This document shows positions 35,439 through 43,916 of a stretch of 64,000 nt of DNA, piece by piece. The stretch is from Bdellovibrionota bacterium (GTDB lineage: Bacteria; Bdellovibrionota; Bdellovibrionia; Bdellovibrionales; Bdellovibrionaceae). The stretch covers positions 149,276-213,275 of the forward strand of contig CAUJGP010000021.1 of NCBI GenBank assembly GCA_963170155.1. The letters are read 5' to 3'. Position 1 is the first letter of the stretch; every line of letters starts with the position of its first letter. A program made the translations under genes and the position numbers. The notes under the pieces are model-generated. The model was not told where the DNA came from, did not search any database, and worked only from the letters and a program-made list of their open reading frames with translations.

Positions 35439-36551
35439 ATGGCTCAAATTAGAGCAGAGAAGCAGGGTTTGTCTTCACATAAAAAGAAAAAAATATTAGT
35501 GCCAAGTTCTGCAAAAAAAATATCAAAAACATCCAAATTAAATCGTAAGCCTCAGTTTTATGGATTAGAAAAAGAGCTTCTTCTTAAAATCCATGATCTT
35601 ATGGTACAGAGTCGTGCTTTAGAAGAACGCTTGATTAAAATTTACAAGGCTGGAGATGCTTATTTTTGGATTGGAGCTCCTGGGGAAGAAGCTTGGGCCG
35701 TTCCTCTTGGAATGCAGGTTCATAAAGGGCGTGGGCCTGAGTATGATTGGTTGCATTTGCATTATCGTGGAACTCCTACTTTGATTGCCATGGGAATGCC
35801 TATGGTTGACTCTATTCGTTTGATTATGAATCGAGCGACGGATGTTTGCACGGGCGGAAGAAATTTTTCTAATCACTATTGTTTTCCTGAATGGAACGTG
35901 GCGCCGGTATCTTCTCCCATTGAAGTTCAATATCTGCAAGCGCTGGGGACGGCTCATGTTCAAAAACGGCAGAACCGTTCGAAAGGAGTGACTATTGTCA
36001 CTGGAGGAGATGCTGGAACCGCAGAAGGAGATTTTGCCTCTTGTTTGGTTTGGGCTTCTCGTAAGGGGTTCGAGCTGCCGATGCTTATAACGGTGCAAAA
36101 TAACCGTTGGGGCATCTCAACCAACTATGAAGGGCAGCACGGGGAGAGTCAAATTTCTGATCGGGCTCGCGCCTTTAATATGCCCGCTCAAACCATCAAT
36201 GGGAATGACCCTGTTGAATCCTATATTAAAATTCAAGAAGCCATGACCTATATTCGAACAAAACGAAAACCTGCTTTTATCGAAGCGCTTGTCTCCAGAC
36301 TCTATGGACACTCTTCGGCCAGTGGCGCTAATTTTATTAAGGATGAAGAGGATTGTTTGATTCGTTTTGAAAAAAAATTGATTGAGGCTGGTTATTTAAA
36401 GTCGGCAGAAGCGAAAACTCTTTTTGAAAACTATGAAGCAGAGGCGCAAAAAATTGCAGAATCCGTACGACAAGAGCCCTTTCCTGAATCATCGACACTT
36501 TGGGATCATACTTACGCAAATCATGAGAATGCAGATTGGAGAAATTTTTAA
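35439..36551 (+). CDS. pdhA: Thiamine-dependent 2-oxoacid dehydrogenase E1 alpha subunit
   Basis: 370-residue E1 alpha of the pyruvate/branched-chain 2-oxoacid dehydrogenase family. The TPP motif is GGDAGTAEGDFASCLVWA with the Mg-binding Asn in VQNNRWGISTN. HYRGTPTLIAMG and the phosphorylation-loop region YGHSSASGAN fit the branched-chain type a little better than pyruvate. A Lys-rich N-terminal tail (about 1-36) is extra. It decarboxylates the 2-oxo acid and hands the acyl group to the E2 lipoyl domain. E2 and E3 are not nearby. AAGGG precedes the start. The beta gene overlaps as TAATG. Confidence 0.92.
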   Translation: MAQIRAEKQGLSSHKKKKILVPSSAKKISKTSKLNRKPQFYGLEKELLLKIHDLMVQSRALEERLIKIYKAGDAYFWIGAPGEEAWAVPLGMQVHKGRGPEYDWLHLHYRGTPTLIAMGMPMVDSIRLIMNRATDVCTGGRNFSNHYCFPEWNVAPVSSPIEVQYLQALGTAHVQKRQNRSKGVTIVTGGDAGTAEGDFASCLVWASRKGFELPMLITVQNNRWGISTNYEGQHGESQISDRARAFNMPAQTINGNDPVESYIKIQEAMTYIRTKRKPAFIEALVSRLYGHSSASGANFIKDEEDCLIRFEKKLIEAGYLKSAEAKTLFENYEAEAQKIAESVRQEPFPESSTLWDHTYANHENADWRNF

Positions 36552-37606
36552 TGGCAAATATGGCACAAGCCATTCGTATGGCATTGCATTTTGGTGAAGA
36601 ACACTTGAATGTTAAAGATATTTTTGGACAAGATGTCGGAGCTCCCTTAGGCGGCGTTTTTACGGCAACTCAAGGCTTGAAAACCACTTGGAATACTCCT
36701 TTGGATGAGAGAGGCATCATTGGTATGGCCACGGGTATCGCCATGGCGGGTGATCGTTGCGTCGCTGAGATTCAGTTTTGTGATTATATTTTTAATACCA
36801 TCGATTTATTAAAAATAGTGGGTAACACGTCTTGGGTTACGAATGGAAATTACCATCTTCCGATGGTGGTAATGACTCCTGTCGGAGCCGGAATACGTGG
36901 TTCCATTTATCATAGTCATTCTTTTGATGCATGGGCTTCACGGTTAGCGGGATGGAAAGTCGTCATGCCTTCGACTCCCATTGATGCTTATGGCTTATTG
37001 TTGTCGGCCATTGAAGATCCTAATCCTGTTTTATTTATGAAGCCCAAGGCTTTGATGAGAGTTCGAGGGGATGAATTGATTCCTGGAGAGCCGGAGTCGG
37101 AAAAAGAATTAAAAGGCATGATCGATGCCCCTATCGGAGATCGGAGCCAATGGAAGCCACGTTGGCCCCAACTTAGACATCATTCCATCCCTATTGGTAA
37201 AGCCAGCATCACTCGTTCGGGCGAACAGATCACTGTGGTTAGTTATGGCCGTCAGCTTTTGAACTGCAATCAGGTGGCGGATGCTTTGGGTGCGGAAGGA
37301 TTATCTGTGGAGGTGATCGATCTCCGAACGATTTATCCCTATGACTGGAGTTGTATTAAAGAGTCTGTTCTAAAGACAAAACGTTTATTGGTTGTCAACG
37401 AAGACACAGAGGTTACTAATTTCGGGGAGCATTTAGTTTACCGCGCTGTTCAAGAACTCTTTTACCACTTATTAGCTCGTCCTCGTGTTTTAGCAGGTAA
37501 AAATGTGCCCGGAATTGGATTGGCTGCTGCTTTGGAGGATGCATCTGTTCCACAGTCTTCGGATATTGCTCAGGCAATCCGTGATATTTGTCGTGAGGAG
37601 CCCTAA
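36551..37606 (+). CDS. pdhB: 2-oxoacid dehydrogenase E1 beta subunit
   Basis: 351-residue transketolase-type beta subunit (pyrimidine-binding and C-terminal domains). FGQDVGAPLGGVFTATQGL carries the region that contacts the TPP aminopyrimidine, and GIAMAGDRCVAEIQFCDY, TPVGAGIRGSIYHSHSFDAW and VNEDTEVTNFGEHL are family blocks. It pairs with the alpha chain as alpha2beta2. I start it at 36551, where ATG shares a base with the alpha stop (TAATG), instead of five codons earlier. Strong coupling implies equal amounts of both subunits. The next gene follows after three bases. Confidence 0.93.
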   Translation: MANMAQAIRMALHFGEEHLNVKDIFGQDVGAPLGGVFTATQGLKTTWNTPLDERGIIGMATGIAMAGDRCVAEIQFCDYIFNTIDLLKIVGNTSWVTNGNYHLPMVVMTPVGAGIRGSIYHSHSFDAWASRLAGWKVVMPSTPIDAYGLLLSAIEDPNPVLFMKPKALMRVRGDELIPGEPESEKELKGMIDAPIGDRSQWKPRWPQLRHHSIPIGKASITRSGEQITVVSYGRQLLNCNQVADALGAEGLSVEVIDLRTIYPYDWSCIKESVLKTKRLLVVNEDTEVTNFGEHLVYRAVQELFYHLLARPRVLAGKNVPGIGLAAALEDASVPQSSDIAQAIRDICREEP

Positions 37607-37609
37607 TCT

Positions 37610-38422
37610 ATGAGCCGAGTTCATAAAAAAGGAGGGGATAGTGATCATGGTTTTGATCGTTATGAGTACTATCAAAAATCCGTTCAATCCGCTGAGACAG
37701 ACGTGGAGTTTTATCGTGATACTTACAAGGATTTGCGGGGTAAGCTTCCAATAACCTTTCGAGAGGACTTTTGCGGTACTTTTGCTTTATCTTGTGAGTG
37801 GGTTAAGCTTCATAAAGAGTTCAAAGCCATTGGCGTTGATCTTGATCCTGATCCTCTGGTCTACGGCCAAGAGCGCTATTTATCTTTACTAACAAAAGAT
37901 CAGCAAAGCCGTCTCTCGATCCTTCAAAAAGATGTTTTGAGTCCTCATTTGCCTAAAGCCGATTTGATTGTGGCGGCTAATTTTTCATACTTTGTGTTTA
38001 AGACACGGGTGAGAATGAAAGAATATTTTGCAAGGGCAAAAAAATCTCTCAACCGAGATGGTGTTTTTATTATTGATTGCTTTGGTGGTAGTTTGTGCCA
38101 GGATGGCAACGAAGAATCTACTAAACATAAAAAATTTACTTACTATTGGGAGCAAGTTGACTTTGATCCCATCACCCACCGAGCTCACTTTTACATTCAT
38201 TTTAAGCCAAACGGTAAGAAAAAGGTGGAGCGTGTTTTTAGTTATGACTGGCGTATGTGGACAATTCCAGAATTACGCGACATTCTCGAGGAAGTTGGAT
38301 TTAAAAAGACGACCGTGTACTGGGAAGGCACTAAACGTGATGGAACTGGGGATGGTGTTTTTACTTCCACAAATGTGGGAGAGGCTTGTCTTAGCTGGAT
38401 TGCTTACATCGTTGCTTCTTGA
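37610..38422 (+). CDS. Class I SAM-dependent methyltransferase
   Basis: 270 residues with methyltransferase motif I in FREDFCGTFALSCEWV, the acidic end of strand 2 in AIGVDLDPDPL, and motif IV in ADLIVAANFSYFVFKTR. KKSLNRDGVFIIDCFGG is motif V/VI. The DFCGT glycine variant of motif I is shared by a little-studied group of cytosolic methyltransferases. Substrate unknown. GAGGAG lies in the end of the E1 beta gene three bases upstream, so it is the third gene of that operon. It might modify something linked to the dehydrogenase, but that is speculation. Confidence 0.82.
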   Translation: MSRVHKKGGDSDHGFDRYEYYQKSVQSAETDVEFYRDTYKDLRGKLPITFREDFCGTFALSCEWVKLHKEFKAIGVDLDPDPLVYGQERYLSLLTKDQQSRLSILQKDVLSPHLPKADLIVAANFSYFVFKTRVRMKEYFARAKKSLNRDGVFIIDCFGGSLCQDGNEESTKHKKFTYYWEQVDFDPITHRAHFYIHFKPNGKKKVERVFSYDWRMWTIPELRDILEEVGFKKTTVYWEGTKRDGTGDGVFTSTNVGEACLSWIAYIVAS

Positions 38423-38453
38423 TTCTTATGGAGTTAATGAGCCGACAAAGACT

Positions 38454-39353
38454 TTATTTTTTATAAAAATGATCTTCTAAAAATCGCAGGCTTCGTAGGC
38501 CAAACCAACTGAAGGATTCGCCATCCAGCAGAGCGGCGGGGTGGATAGATTGAGAATCCAGATAAGTTTCTTTGTATTTGGCAAAAGGATACGGCTCGGA
38601 TGAAAATAACAAAATACTTTTGGGAGGTATTTCGGAGAGATCGAACTCCGGATACAAACCTCTATTTTGTGGTGCCCAGAGTTGATCTCCAAACCCCAAG
38701 GCTTTTAAAATTGAGCCGATGTATGTGTTTTGAGTTACGCATCGAAAGGGATTTTTCCAAATCAGATATATGAAAGAATAATCGGAAAAGGCCTGCTCGG
38801 GTTTTCGCCACCAGTCTAGAACGCCGGGGATTTCTTCAGATTTTTTATTCAAAGAAACTTTATTTAAAATGGTATTGACTCTTTTGGAGTAGGAGAGAAG
38901 TTCTGGAAGATGAAGTTGATGAGCAAGATTTTTGAGTTCTTTTTCTAAATCTTCAAGTGAGCGAATATGGCTTGGAATAATGGGAAAAGGGCAAGATTCG
39001 GCCATGGCTTTCGTGTTTTCTTCTTTATCCATGATGACAAAATCAGGTTTTAAATCCTGAATCTTAGGGAGGTCCAAGGATTTGGTTCCACCTAGCTTAA
39101 CACAAGATCGTACAAGGTCTTTAGGATGAATACAGTATCGAGTGCAACCAATGACATTTCCACCCGCAGCCAATAGTGTTTCCGTCCATGAAGGCACGAA
39201 AGAAACAATTTTTATTTTATTCTCATTCCCGTTTTTGTAGGGACAATTTCGACATCCGGAGTTGCAGCAGAATCCGCGTGAAATAAGAAACTCCCGAGAC
39301 ATCACATCGTATGGCCCTTCTTGGGTATAATCACGGCCAGCGATTCTTTTCAT
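38454..39353 (-). CDS. DUF5522 - BtuF-like (helical-backbone metal receptor) fusion, no signal peptide
   Basis: Residues 1-42 are a DUF5522-type Cys cluster: EGPYDVMSREFLISRGFCCNSGCRNCPY, with CCxxxCxxC. Residues 48-299 match the BtuF/FecB periplasmic-binding fold: IVSFVPSWTETLLAAGG, LKPDFVIMD and FPIIPS. In normal BtuF proteins the domain is exported and delivers cobalamin or iron chelates to an ABC importer. Here there is no signal peptide, and the reduced-looking CxxC cluster points to the cytoplasm. No ABC transporter is adjacent. AAGGAGAAG precedes the ATG. It may bind a corrinoid or metal inside the cell; that is an inference. Confidence 0.78.
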   Translation of the reverse strand: MKRIAGRDYTQEGPYDVMSREFLISRGFCCNSGCRNCPYKNGNENKIKIVSFVPSWTETLLAAGGNVIGCTRYCIHPKDLVRSCVKLGGTKSLDLPKIQDLKPDFVIMDKEENTKAMAESCPFPIIPSHIRSLEDLEKELKNLAHQLHLPELLSYSKRVNTILNKVSLNKKSEEIPGVLDWWRKPEQAFSDYSFIYLIWKNPFRCVTQNTYIGSILKALGFGDQLWAPQNRGLYPEFDLSEIPPKSILLFSSEPYPFAKYKETYLDSQSIHPAALLDGESFSWFGLRSLRFLEDHFYKK

Positions 39354-39420
39354 AGAAGCATCTTCTCCTTAGTTTCTTATTTTGATTGTAACTCAAAGAG
39401 AGGACTTTTCAAATACGCTC

Positions 39421-40821
39421 TTAAGAGGCCGACGAGTTATTCCTCAACAAAGGTTTAAAAAGGGGCGTGTTGTGACCCTCTTCACAGCGATAGTCTAAAA
39501 AACCTTCTTCTGTTTTTATGAGAGACATGCTTTTATTGCACCGTGCGCAAATCATCTGCTGATGTTCATCAGAAGTTCGAGGTGAAATATGAACTGCAGA
39601 AATAGGGTAGTTGAAACCTTTGATATTGTCATAGGTTTTGGTGGTGTAGTGCCATCCCAGAAGCAAAGGCTGTATGCTGTGCCAGACTCTAGAACTCAAT
39701 ACGATTTGGTCTGTGTCGGCAATCGAACAAAGGCGAGATGCTAGGTTAACATCAGACCCAATAGCCGTAAAGTAACTTTGATTAGTACCTAAAAAGCCAA
39801 CCATCACAGGGCCTGATGAGACGCCGAACTTCACTCCAGAATGCACTCCCGTGGAGCTCAGATTCAATTCATTGTAGATATTTTTAAAATCAGTGATCAA
39901 ATTTTCATAAAAGGAAATAAGATTATAGTACCATTGGGAACTTTCATTGTAATTGGCTAAAAATAAGAAACCATCTCCCATATGAGTGAGCACAACCATT
40001 TCTGACTCAATGGCCCTCCGGGTTGCAGCTTCTAAAAATCTTTCTTTGATGCTCCAATCGATGGGAATGGATACATTGTTGGATAGTTGAGAGGATGATA
40101 CAATATCAGCAAAACCAACAACGGCGTTTGGAAAAATTTTTCTCATAAATATTTTTTCAGGATTTTTTTCAAAAGTTTCTCTGATGACTTGAGGAAAATG
40201 ATTCTTTAGGATCTCTGTTTTCCTGAGTCTTTGAATTTCATCGTTGGCGAGCCTTCTAAATTTCATCCACCAACGATCGACTTGGTCTTCGCTTTTACTG
40301 TAAATAGAGCTCAACACTACCATACCTATGAGGAATCCAGATTGTAGGATGGCAGTTTTCAATTCATCAAGATGGATGTTATTAAAGATGACAACAATGG
40401 CTGGTAAATAAGCTATTGTTAACGCGTATAAAGCCATTCTTCCTCGGAGCCTAAATAACTGGAGTCCAGTGGTTCCACAGAGAATCAATCCTGTAATGTA
40501 AATTGATTTATACCCGCCTGAATCGAAGATCATAATTGCGATGGGCCAGCAGTATAGGCAAATTACTGCGACAGCAACACTTTCCATTTTTTTTCTCAAT
40601 GACTTGAATTTGATGCAACAGAAAAATAAAAGATTAACCGCTACAACAGTGATGATTCTGTAAAAGAGCCATTGTGTAAAGTAATCAGAACGATAGAGAT
40701 AATCAAAAAAACTGAATCCAATAAAAACGAGAGACGCCCAGAGCCTCACATGATGTCGAAAGCGACTGAAGATGTGCCGGTTGGCAGCAGATTTGAGTGC
40801 TAGGGCAAAGTTAGCATCCAT
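39421..40821 (-). CDS. Membrane adenylate/guanylate cyclase with C-terminal zinc ribbon
   Basis: 466 residues. Five to six membrane helices (about 25-190) lead into a class III cyclase domain (about 225-410). Metal-binding aspartates are in VGFADIVSSS and THMGDGFLFL. GVSSGPVMVGFLG and IGSDVNLASRL hold the transition-state Asn and neighbouring Arg. After the catalytic domain comes CARCNKSM...YRCEEGH, a small zinc-ribbon-like tail. The gene starts one base after the PilZ-methyltransferase stop codon and has no ribosome site of its own, so it depends on coupling. It probably makes cAMP; cGMP cannot be excluded. Confidence 0.87.
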   Translation of the reverse strand: MDANFALALKSAANRHIFSRFRHHVRLWASLVFIGFSFFDYLYRSDYFTQWLFYRIITVVAVNLLFFCCIKFKSLRKKMESVAVAVICLYCWPIAIMIFDSGGYKSIYITGLILCGTTGLQLFRLRGRMALYALTIAYLPAIVVIFNNIHLDELKTAILQSGFLIGMVVLSSIYSKSEDQVDRWWMKFRRLANDEIQRLRKTEILKNHFPQVIRETFEKNPEKIFMRKIFPNAVVGFADIVSSSQLSNNVSIPIDWSIKERFLEAATRRAIESEMVVLTHMGDGFLFLANYNESSQWYYNLISFYENLITDFKNIYNELNLSSTGVHSGVKFGVSSGPVMVGFLGTNQSYFTAIGSDVNLASRLCSIADTDQIVLSSRVWHSIQPLLLGWHYTTKTYDNIKGFNYPISAVHISPRTSDEHQQMICARCNKSMSLIKTEEGFLDYRCEEGHNTPLFKPLLRNNSSAS

Positions 40822-40822
40822 T

Positions 40823-42307
40823 TTAAACTACGATTTCTAAAAAAATATCTATATTCTGATCGTCTTTGTGCAAACGAACATTTTTAACTTTATCTTTTTG
40901 AACCAAGTCTAGCATTTCTTCGTCATTGCGATGAATCAGTTTCCAATCCGCAACCAATTCAGAAATTGTTTTTGTTGGATTAGAAGGATGAAAGTTTCCA
41001 ATGATCATCATTGATTCTGGAGTTAACCAACTGAGAAGGTTGGTCGTTAGCATTTTTGCAACAGGTTGGGACAGATAATCATAGAGACCTGCTGTGTACA
41101 TGAAATGAAATCCAATATGGCTTAATTTTTTTATATCGGGAGAGCCCTCTAACACATCTTTTACAGAAACAGGGAGGAATTCAACCTTAGTTTTTAAACC
41201 TCTTCTCATGATGACTTCATAGATATTTCTTTTGGCGCTGAGGAGAGCTTCAATATCCTGATCTAATAAGTAGAAGTTATATTTTTCAGAATCTGGCACT
41301 GAAATGATGTTGAGAAAATCAACAACTTCTTTTGCTGGACCACAAGCCACTGAGCATACATTGAATACAGAGTGCTTGCTTGAGAATTCTAGGATATGGT
41401 TTACAAAGTATTTTCTTCTGTATTTGACAGAAAGCGAAGAGCTTTCGTTAATGCCATATTTGTGCATGAGCATTTCAAAGAAAGTTCTTCCTTCGAAGTT
41501 ATCTCTATAGATTTGATTCATCATTTCAAAATCGCCCGAATAGCCTCTGGGCTTGCGTAGGGCTCTGCCAATAAAAGGGTTGTTTGTGTAGTATTTTCCA
41601 ACTTGGCTTCGAAAAAAATCAGTGTGGTATTTTCGTATCTCTGAATTTTCCATTTTTGAAAAAATAGCATCTAACTTTTTGGAGTAATCTTTCAGCATCC
41701 CAACAAAATCACTTTCAAAATTGGATTTGATAACTTCTCTGTAAGAGTTTCTAACGTTTTCGCTATAGACGAGAATTTCCTCTTCAAGGCGATCCAAGGA
41801 ATCTTTTGTTATTTCTAAATAATTTTTAATTTCAAAAGTTAAATTTTTAAAATCATTATCCAACGAAGTGAAGATTTTCAAATTATCCTGAATGTTTATT
41901 TTTATAAGTTGCGTGCGATCAAGCGCTTCCAAGAAACCTTCGGGAAGATATTCTTGGCTAAATTGAAAACCATTTAAAGATCTTCCATTAATTTGTCGAG
42001 TCCAGACCACCTTGCCCTTGAGGAGCAGATGTTGATCTCCAGAAAATTCGATTCTTAATTCGGAGTGTTCATTCTGAATAAAAGTACTTTCAGAAGCAAA
42101 CGCCATTCCTGAATCCGAGATATTTTCAATTTCGACCGGGATGTCATTGACGAAAACTTTCAAAAGAATGGATTTATGAGGTTGAATTCTTTTTTCTCTG
42201 ATCGATGAATCAAATATTGGAATTATATTGGTTCCTGTTTTTTGTTCCACGATAAAAATGGGAGTAACAGATTGAGCAATCCCGTTGGGATTTAGATTTT
42301 TCGACAT
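40823..42307 (-). CDS. PilZ-domain protein fused to a SAM-methyltransferase-like domain
   Basis: 494 residues. An N-terminal PilZ domain (about 35-125) has REKR (37-40) and NISDSGM (62-68), the [D/N]xSxxG motif of c-di-GMP binding; the arginine pair is RxxR rather than RxxxR, so affinity is uncertain. A helical linker (about 135-240) leads to a methyltransferase-like domain with KPRGYSGDFEMM (about 253), SAM motif I VACGPAKEVVDFL and YLLDQDIEALLSA. The KPRGYxGD block is seen in proteins annotated as 3-hydroxypalmitic-acid methyl ester (quorum signal) biosynthesis, recalled from annotation only. AAGGAG supports the ATG. It is co-translated with a cyclase. Confidence 0.78.
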   Translation of the reverse strand: MSKNLNPNGIAQSVTPIFIVEQKTGTNIIPIFDSSIREKRIQPHKSILLKVFVNDIPVEIENISDSGMAFASESTFIQNEHSELRIEFSGDQHLLLKGKVVWTRQINGRSLNGFQFSQEYLPEGFLEALDRTQLIKINIQDNLKIFTSLDNDFKNLTFEIKNYLEITKDSLDRLEEEILVYSENVRNSYREVIKSNFESDFVGMLKDYSKKLDAIFSKMENSEIRKYHTDFFRSQVGKYYTNNPFIGRALRKPRGYSGDFEMMNQIYRDNFEGRTFFEMLMHKYGINESSSLSVKYRRKYFVNHILEFSSKHSVFNVCSVACGPAKEVVDFLNIISVPDSEKYNFYLLDQDIEALLSAKRNIYEVIMRRGLKTKVEFLPVSVKDVLEGSPDIKKLSHIGFHFMYTAGLYDYLSQPVAKMLTTNLLSWLTPESMMIIGNFHPSNPTKTISELVADWKLIHRNDEEMLDLVQKDKVKNVRLHKDDQNIDIFLEIVV

Positions 42308-42617
42308 GAGAATCTCCTTATTTTCTTTAGTGTTATCGGCAGTTCGATCAAGAATTAGAGTGCGTCATTGAAGAATTCTATTTTGAATGGGCCATAGTCT
42401 TAGGACTTTTGTTAAGAGATGGGCTTACTCCATGCATTTTATCCCCTTTAGGGGAGCGCTACGTCACTGGTCGTTTTTGCTTGCTAAAAGATCCTGGTGC
42501 GAACCTATGATAGAGCTCAAGATTATTAGGGTTGGTGCCATGAATTTGAATGCTTGTTCGTGACAGTAACTGTTTATAAATGCCAGTTGTTCAGTGGCAT
42601 TATATAAGAGGTGCAAT
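42308..42617. other. Divergent region with a 7-bp hairpin before the lipoprotein pair
   Basis: 310 bases between the PilZ gene and the twin lipoproteins. AATGCCA (42579-42585) and TGGCATT (42595-42601) form a perfect stem that ends five bases before the AAGAGGTG ribosome site. TATAAA at 42575-42580 with TTGTTC at 42554-42559 is a possible promoter, although its 15-base spacer is short. TCCCC/GGGGA around 42442-42455 is a small extra palindrome. Confidence 0.45.
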
Positions 42618-43238
42618 ATGAGGTTTGTTTGTTCGTTGGTTTTATTTTTGATTGTAGGAGCTTGCTCTTCTAAAAAGAAAATAGAAAAAGTTGAAACAGA
42701 GATGGAAAATACTAATGTCATTAGTAATGTGGCGGCCATAGGAAAAAATTCAGCTGGTGATACGGTAATACAAGAAAAAATGAAGTTGGTGGATTATTTG
42801 ATTGAATTGGAAAGAGAGGTTTATACCGCTGAGGAGTCCATCTATGGCAATAAATCCTATGGAAATATAGGAAAGTACGGAACTTTAGAAAATTGCCTTA
42901 CAGAGCTTCAAAAGAGAACAACTGGAAAGTGGGGCATGGTTGAGCTTCCAGAAAAAATATTATTAACTCGGTTGGGGGGCCCAACTAAAAAAGTGGGGAT
43001 TGATGAGAAAAAACAACTTGTTGTTCTTTCTCAAGAAGAAATAACAGATCGGATCAAGCGCTTTGAGAAGTACAAACAAACGTATGAAAATCAAGATGAG
43101 TGGTTTGATGTGGAAGTTAAAAACTGCACTTTAAAACTCAAAAATCCTGAACAGGGAATAACTTCTCCAAAGCCCTTTCCAAAATACCATGAACCTGAGC
43201 CAGAAAATCTTCCAGTTAAAGAGGTAGAGGCTTTATGA
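42618..43238 (+). CDS. Lipoprotein, first of a paralogous pair
   Basis: 206 residues from the ATG at 42618, which has AAGAGGTG upstream. The signal peptide MRFVCSLVLFLIVGACSS ends in a clear lipobox VGAC. The mature protein contains LVDYLIELEREVYTAEESIYG, a central LENCLTEL and a final VKNCTLKL, with two conserved Cys probably forming a disulfide. The same order occurs in the next gene. Function unknown; it is likely anchored in the outer or inner membrane facing the periplasm. It ends in a Pro/Glu-rich tail. ATGA overlap with the second gene. Confidence 0.8.
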   Translation: MRFVCSLVLFLIVGACSSKKKIEKVETEMENTNVISNVAAIGKNSAGDTVIQEKMKLVDYLIELEREVYTAEESIYGNKSYGNIGKYGTLENCLTELQKRTTGKWGMVELPEKILLTRLGGPTKKVGIDEKKQLVVLSQEEITDRIKRFEKYKQTYENQDEWFDVEVKNCTLKLKNPEQGITSPKPFPKYHEPEPENLPVKEVEAL

Positions 43239-43804
43239 ATTTTCTGAAAAAAACAGAGCTTCTTATTTTAGTGTTTTCTTTAGTAGGTTTTCTTTTTTCT
43301 TGCTCTTCAAAATCGAAAAAAGAGGCTGATATCAAAGCTCAAGATATTTCATCAAAAATTGAAAGGATAGAGCCCTTAAACCAAAATGAAAACTTGGGTG
43401 TCAATGAAAATGAAGAAGTTGTTGTTCAAAAGAAAACAAACCTTGTTGAATATTTAAAAAATATTTCTTACCAAGTCCGTCGCAAGCAAGATGAACTTTA
43501 TGGAAGCCGTCGTTTTAATACCAGGGGGCTCTTTGGTCGCTATGAAGAGTGTTTGTCTAGGCGTAAGCAAAAACCAAAAGTAGCTCGACAAATGGTTTTG
43601 AAAGATGAAGAGCTGGGGCAAATTGAAGCCGATAAGTTTGGTTACGATGAAAAAGGCCAAATGGTTGCTTTGGAAGAGAAAAAATTACGCGATAAAATTC
43701 GGGATATGGAAGATAAGAAAAATCGTCTTTATGCGCAGGAAGAGGATTTGTTAGCTGAAATTAATAATTGCGAAAGTGCGAATGAATCGGTGTCGTCAAA
43801 TTAA
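43235..43804 (+). CDS. Lipoprotein, second of a paralogous pair
   Basis: 189 residues with signal peptide and lipobox LFSC. The alignment to the preceding gene is visible by eye: KTNLVEYLKNISYQVRRKQDELYG against LVDYLIELEREVYTAEESIYG, then YEECLSRR against LENCLTEL, then YDEKGQMVAL against IDEKKQLVVL, and a final INNCES against VKNCTL. This points to an old tandem duplication. The two Cys are conserved, suggesting a disulfide. Charge is strongly mixed and helical. The pair may form a heterodimer. Function unknown. Confidence 0.8.
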   Translation: MNFLKKTELLILVFSLVGFLFSCSSKSKKEADIKAQDISSKIERIEPLNQNENLGVNENEEVVVQKKTNLVEYLKNISYQVRRKQDELYGSRRFNTRGLFGRYEECLSRRKQKPKVARQMVLKDEELGQIEADKFGYDEKGQMVALEEKKLRDKIRDMEDKKNRLYAQEEDLLAEINNCESANESVSSN

Positions 43805-43916
43805 CAAAAGATGACGCACCCGTCGCTCAAATCGAGCCGAGGTATGCTCCCCGCTTGTGGAACTGAAATTTGAACAGCAAACAAGATAACAAGTATTTTT
43901 TATTTTGTGATACTGG

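Noticed and set aside
35619..36098. 159-residue minus-strand frame opposite E1 alpha
   Set aside because: Antisense shadow with low-complexity His/Arg/Ser content and no family pattern.
42442..42455. TCCCC-TTTA-GGGGA palindrome as a REP element
   Set aside because: Only a 5-bp stem; resemblance to the right-edge palindromes is too weak to call a repeat family.
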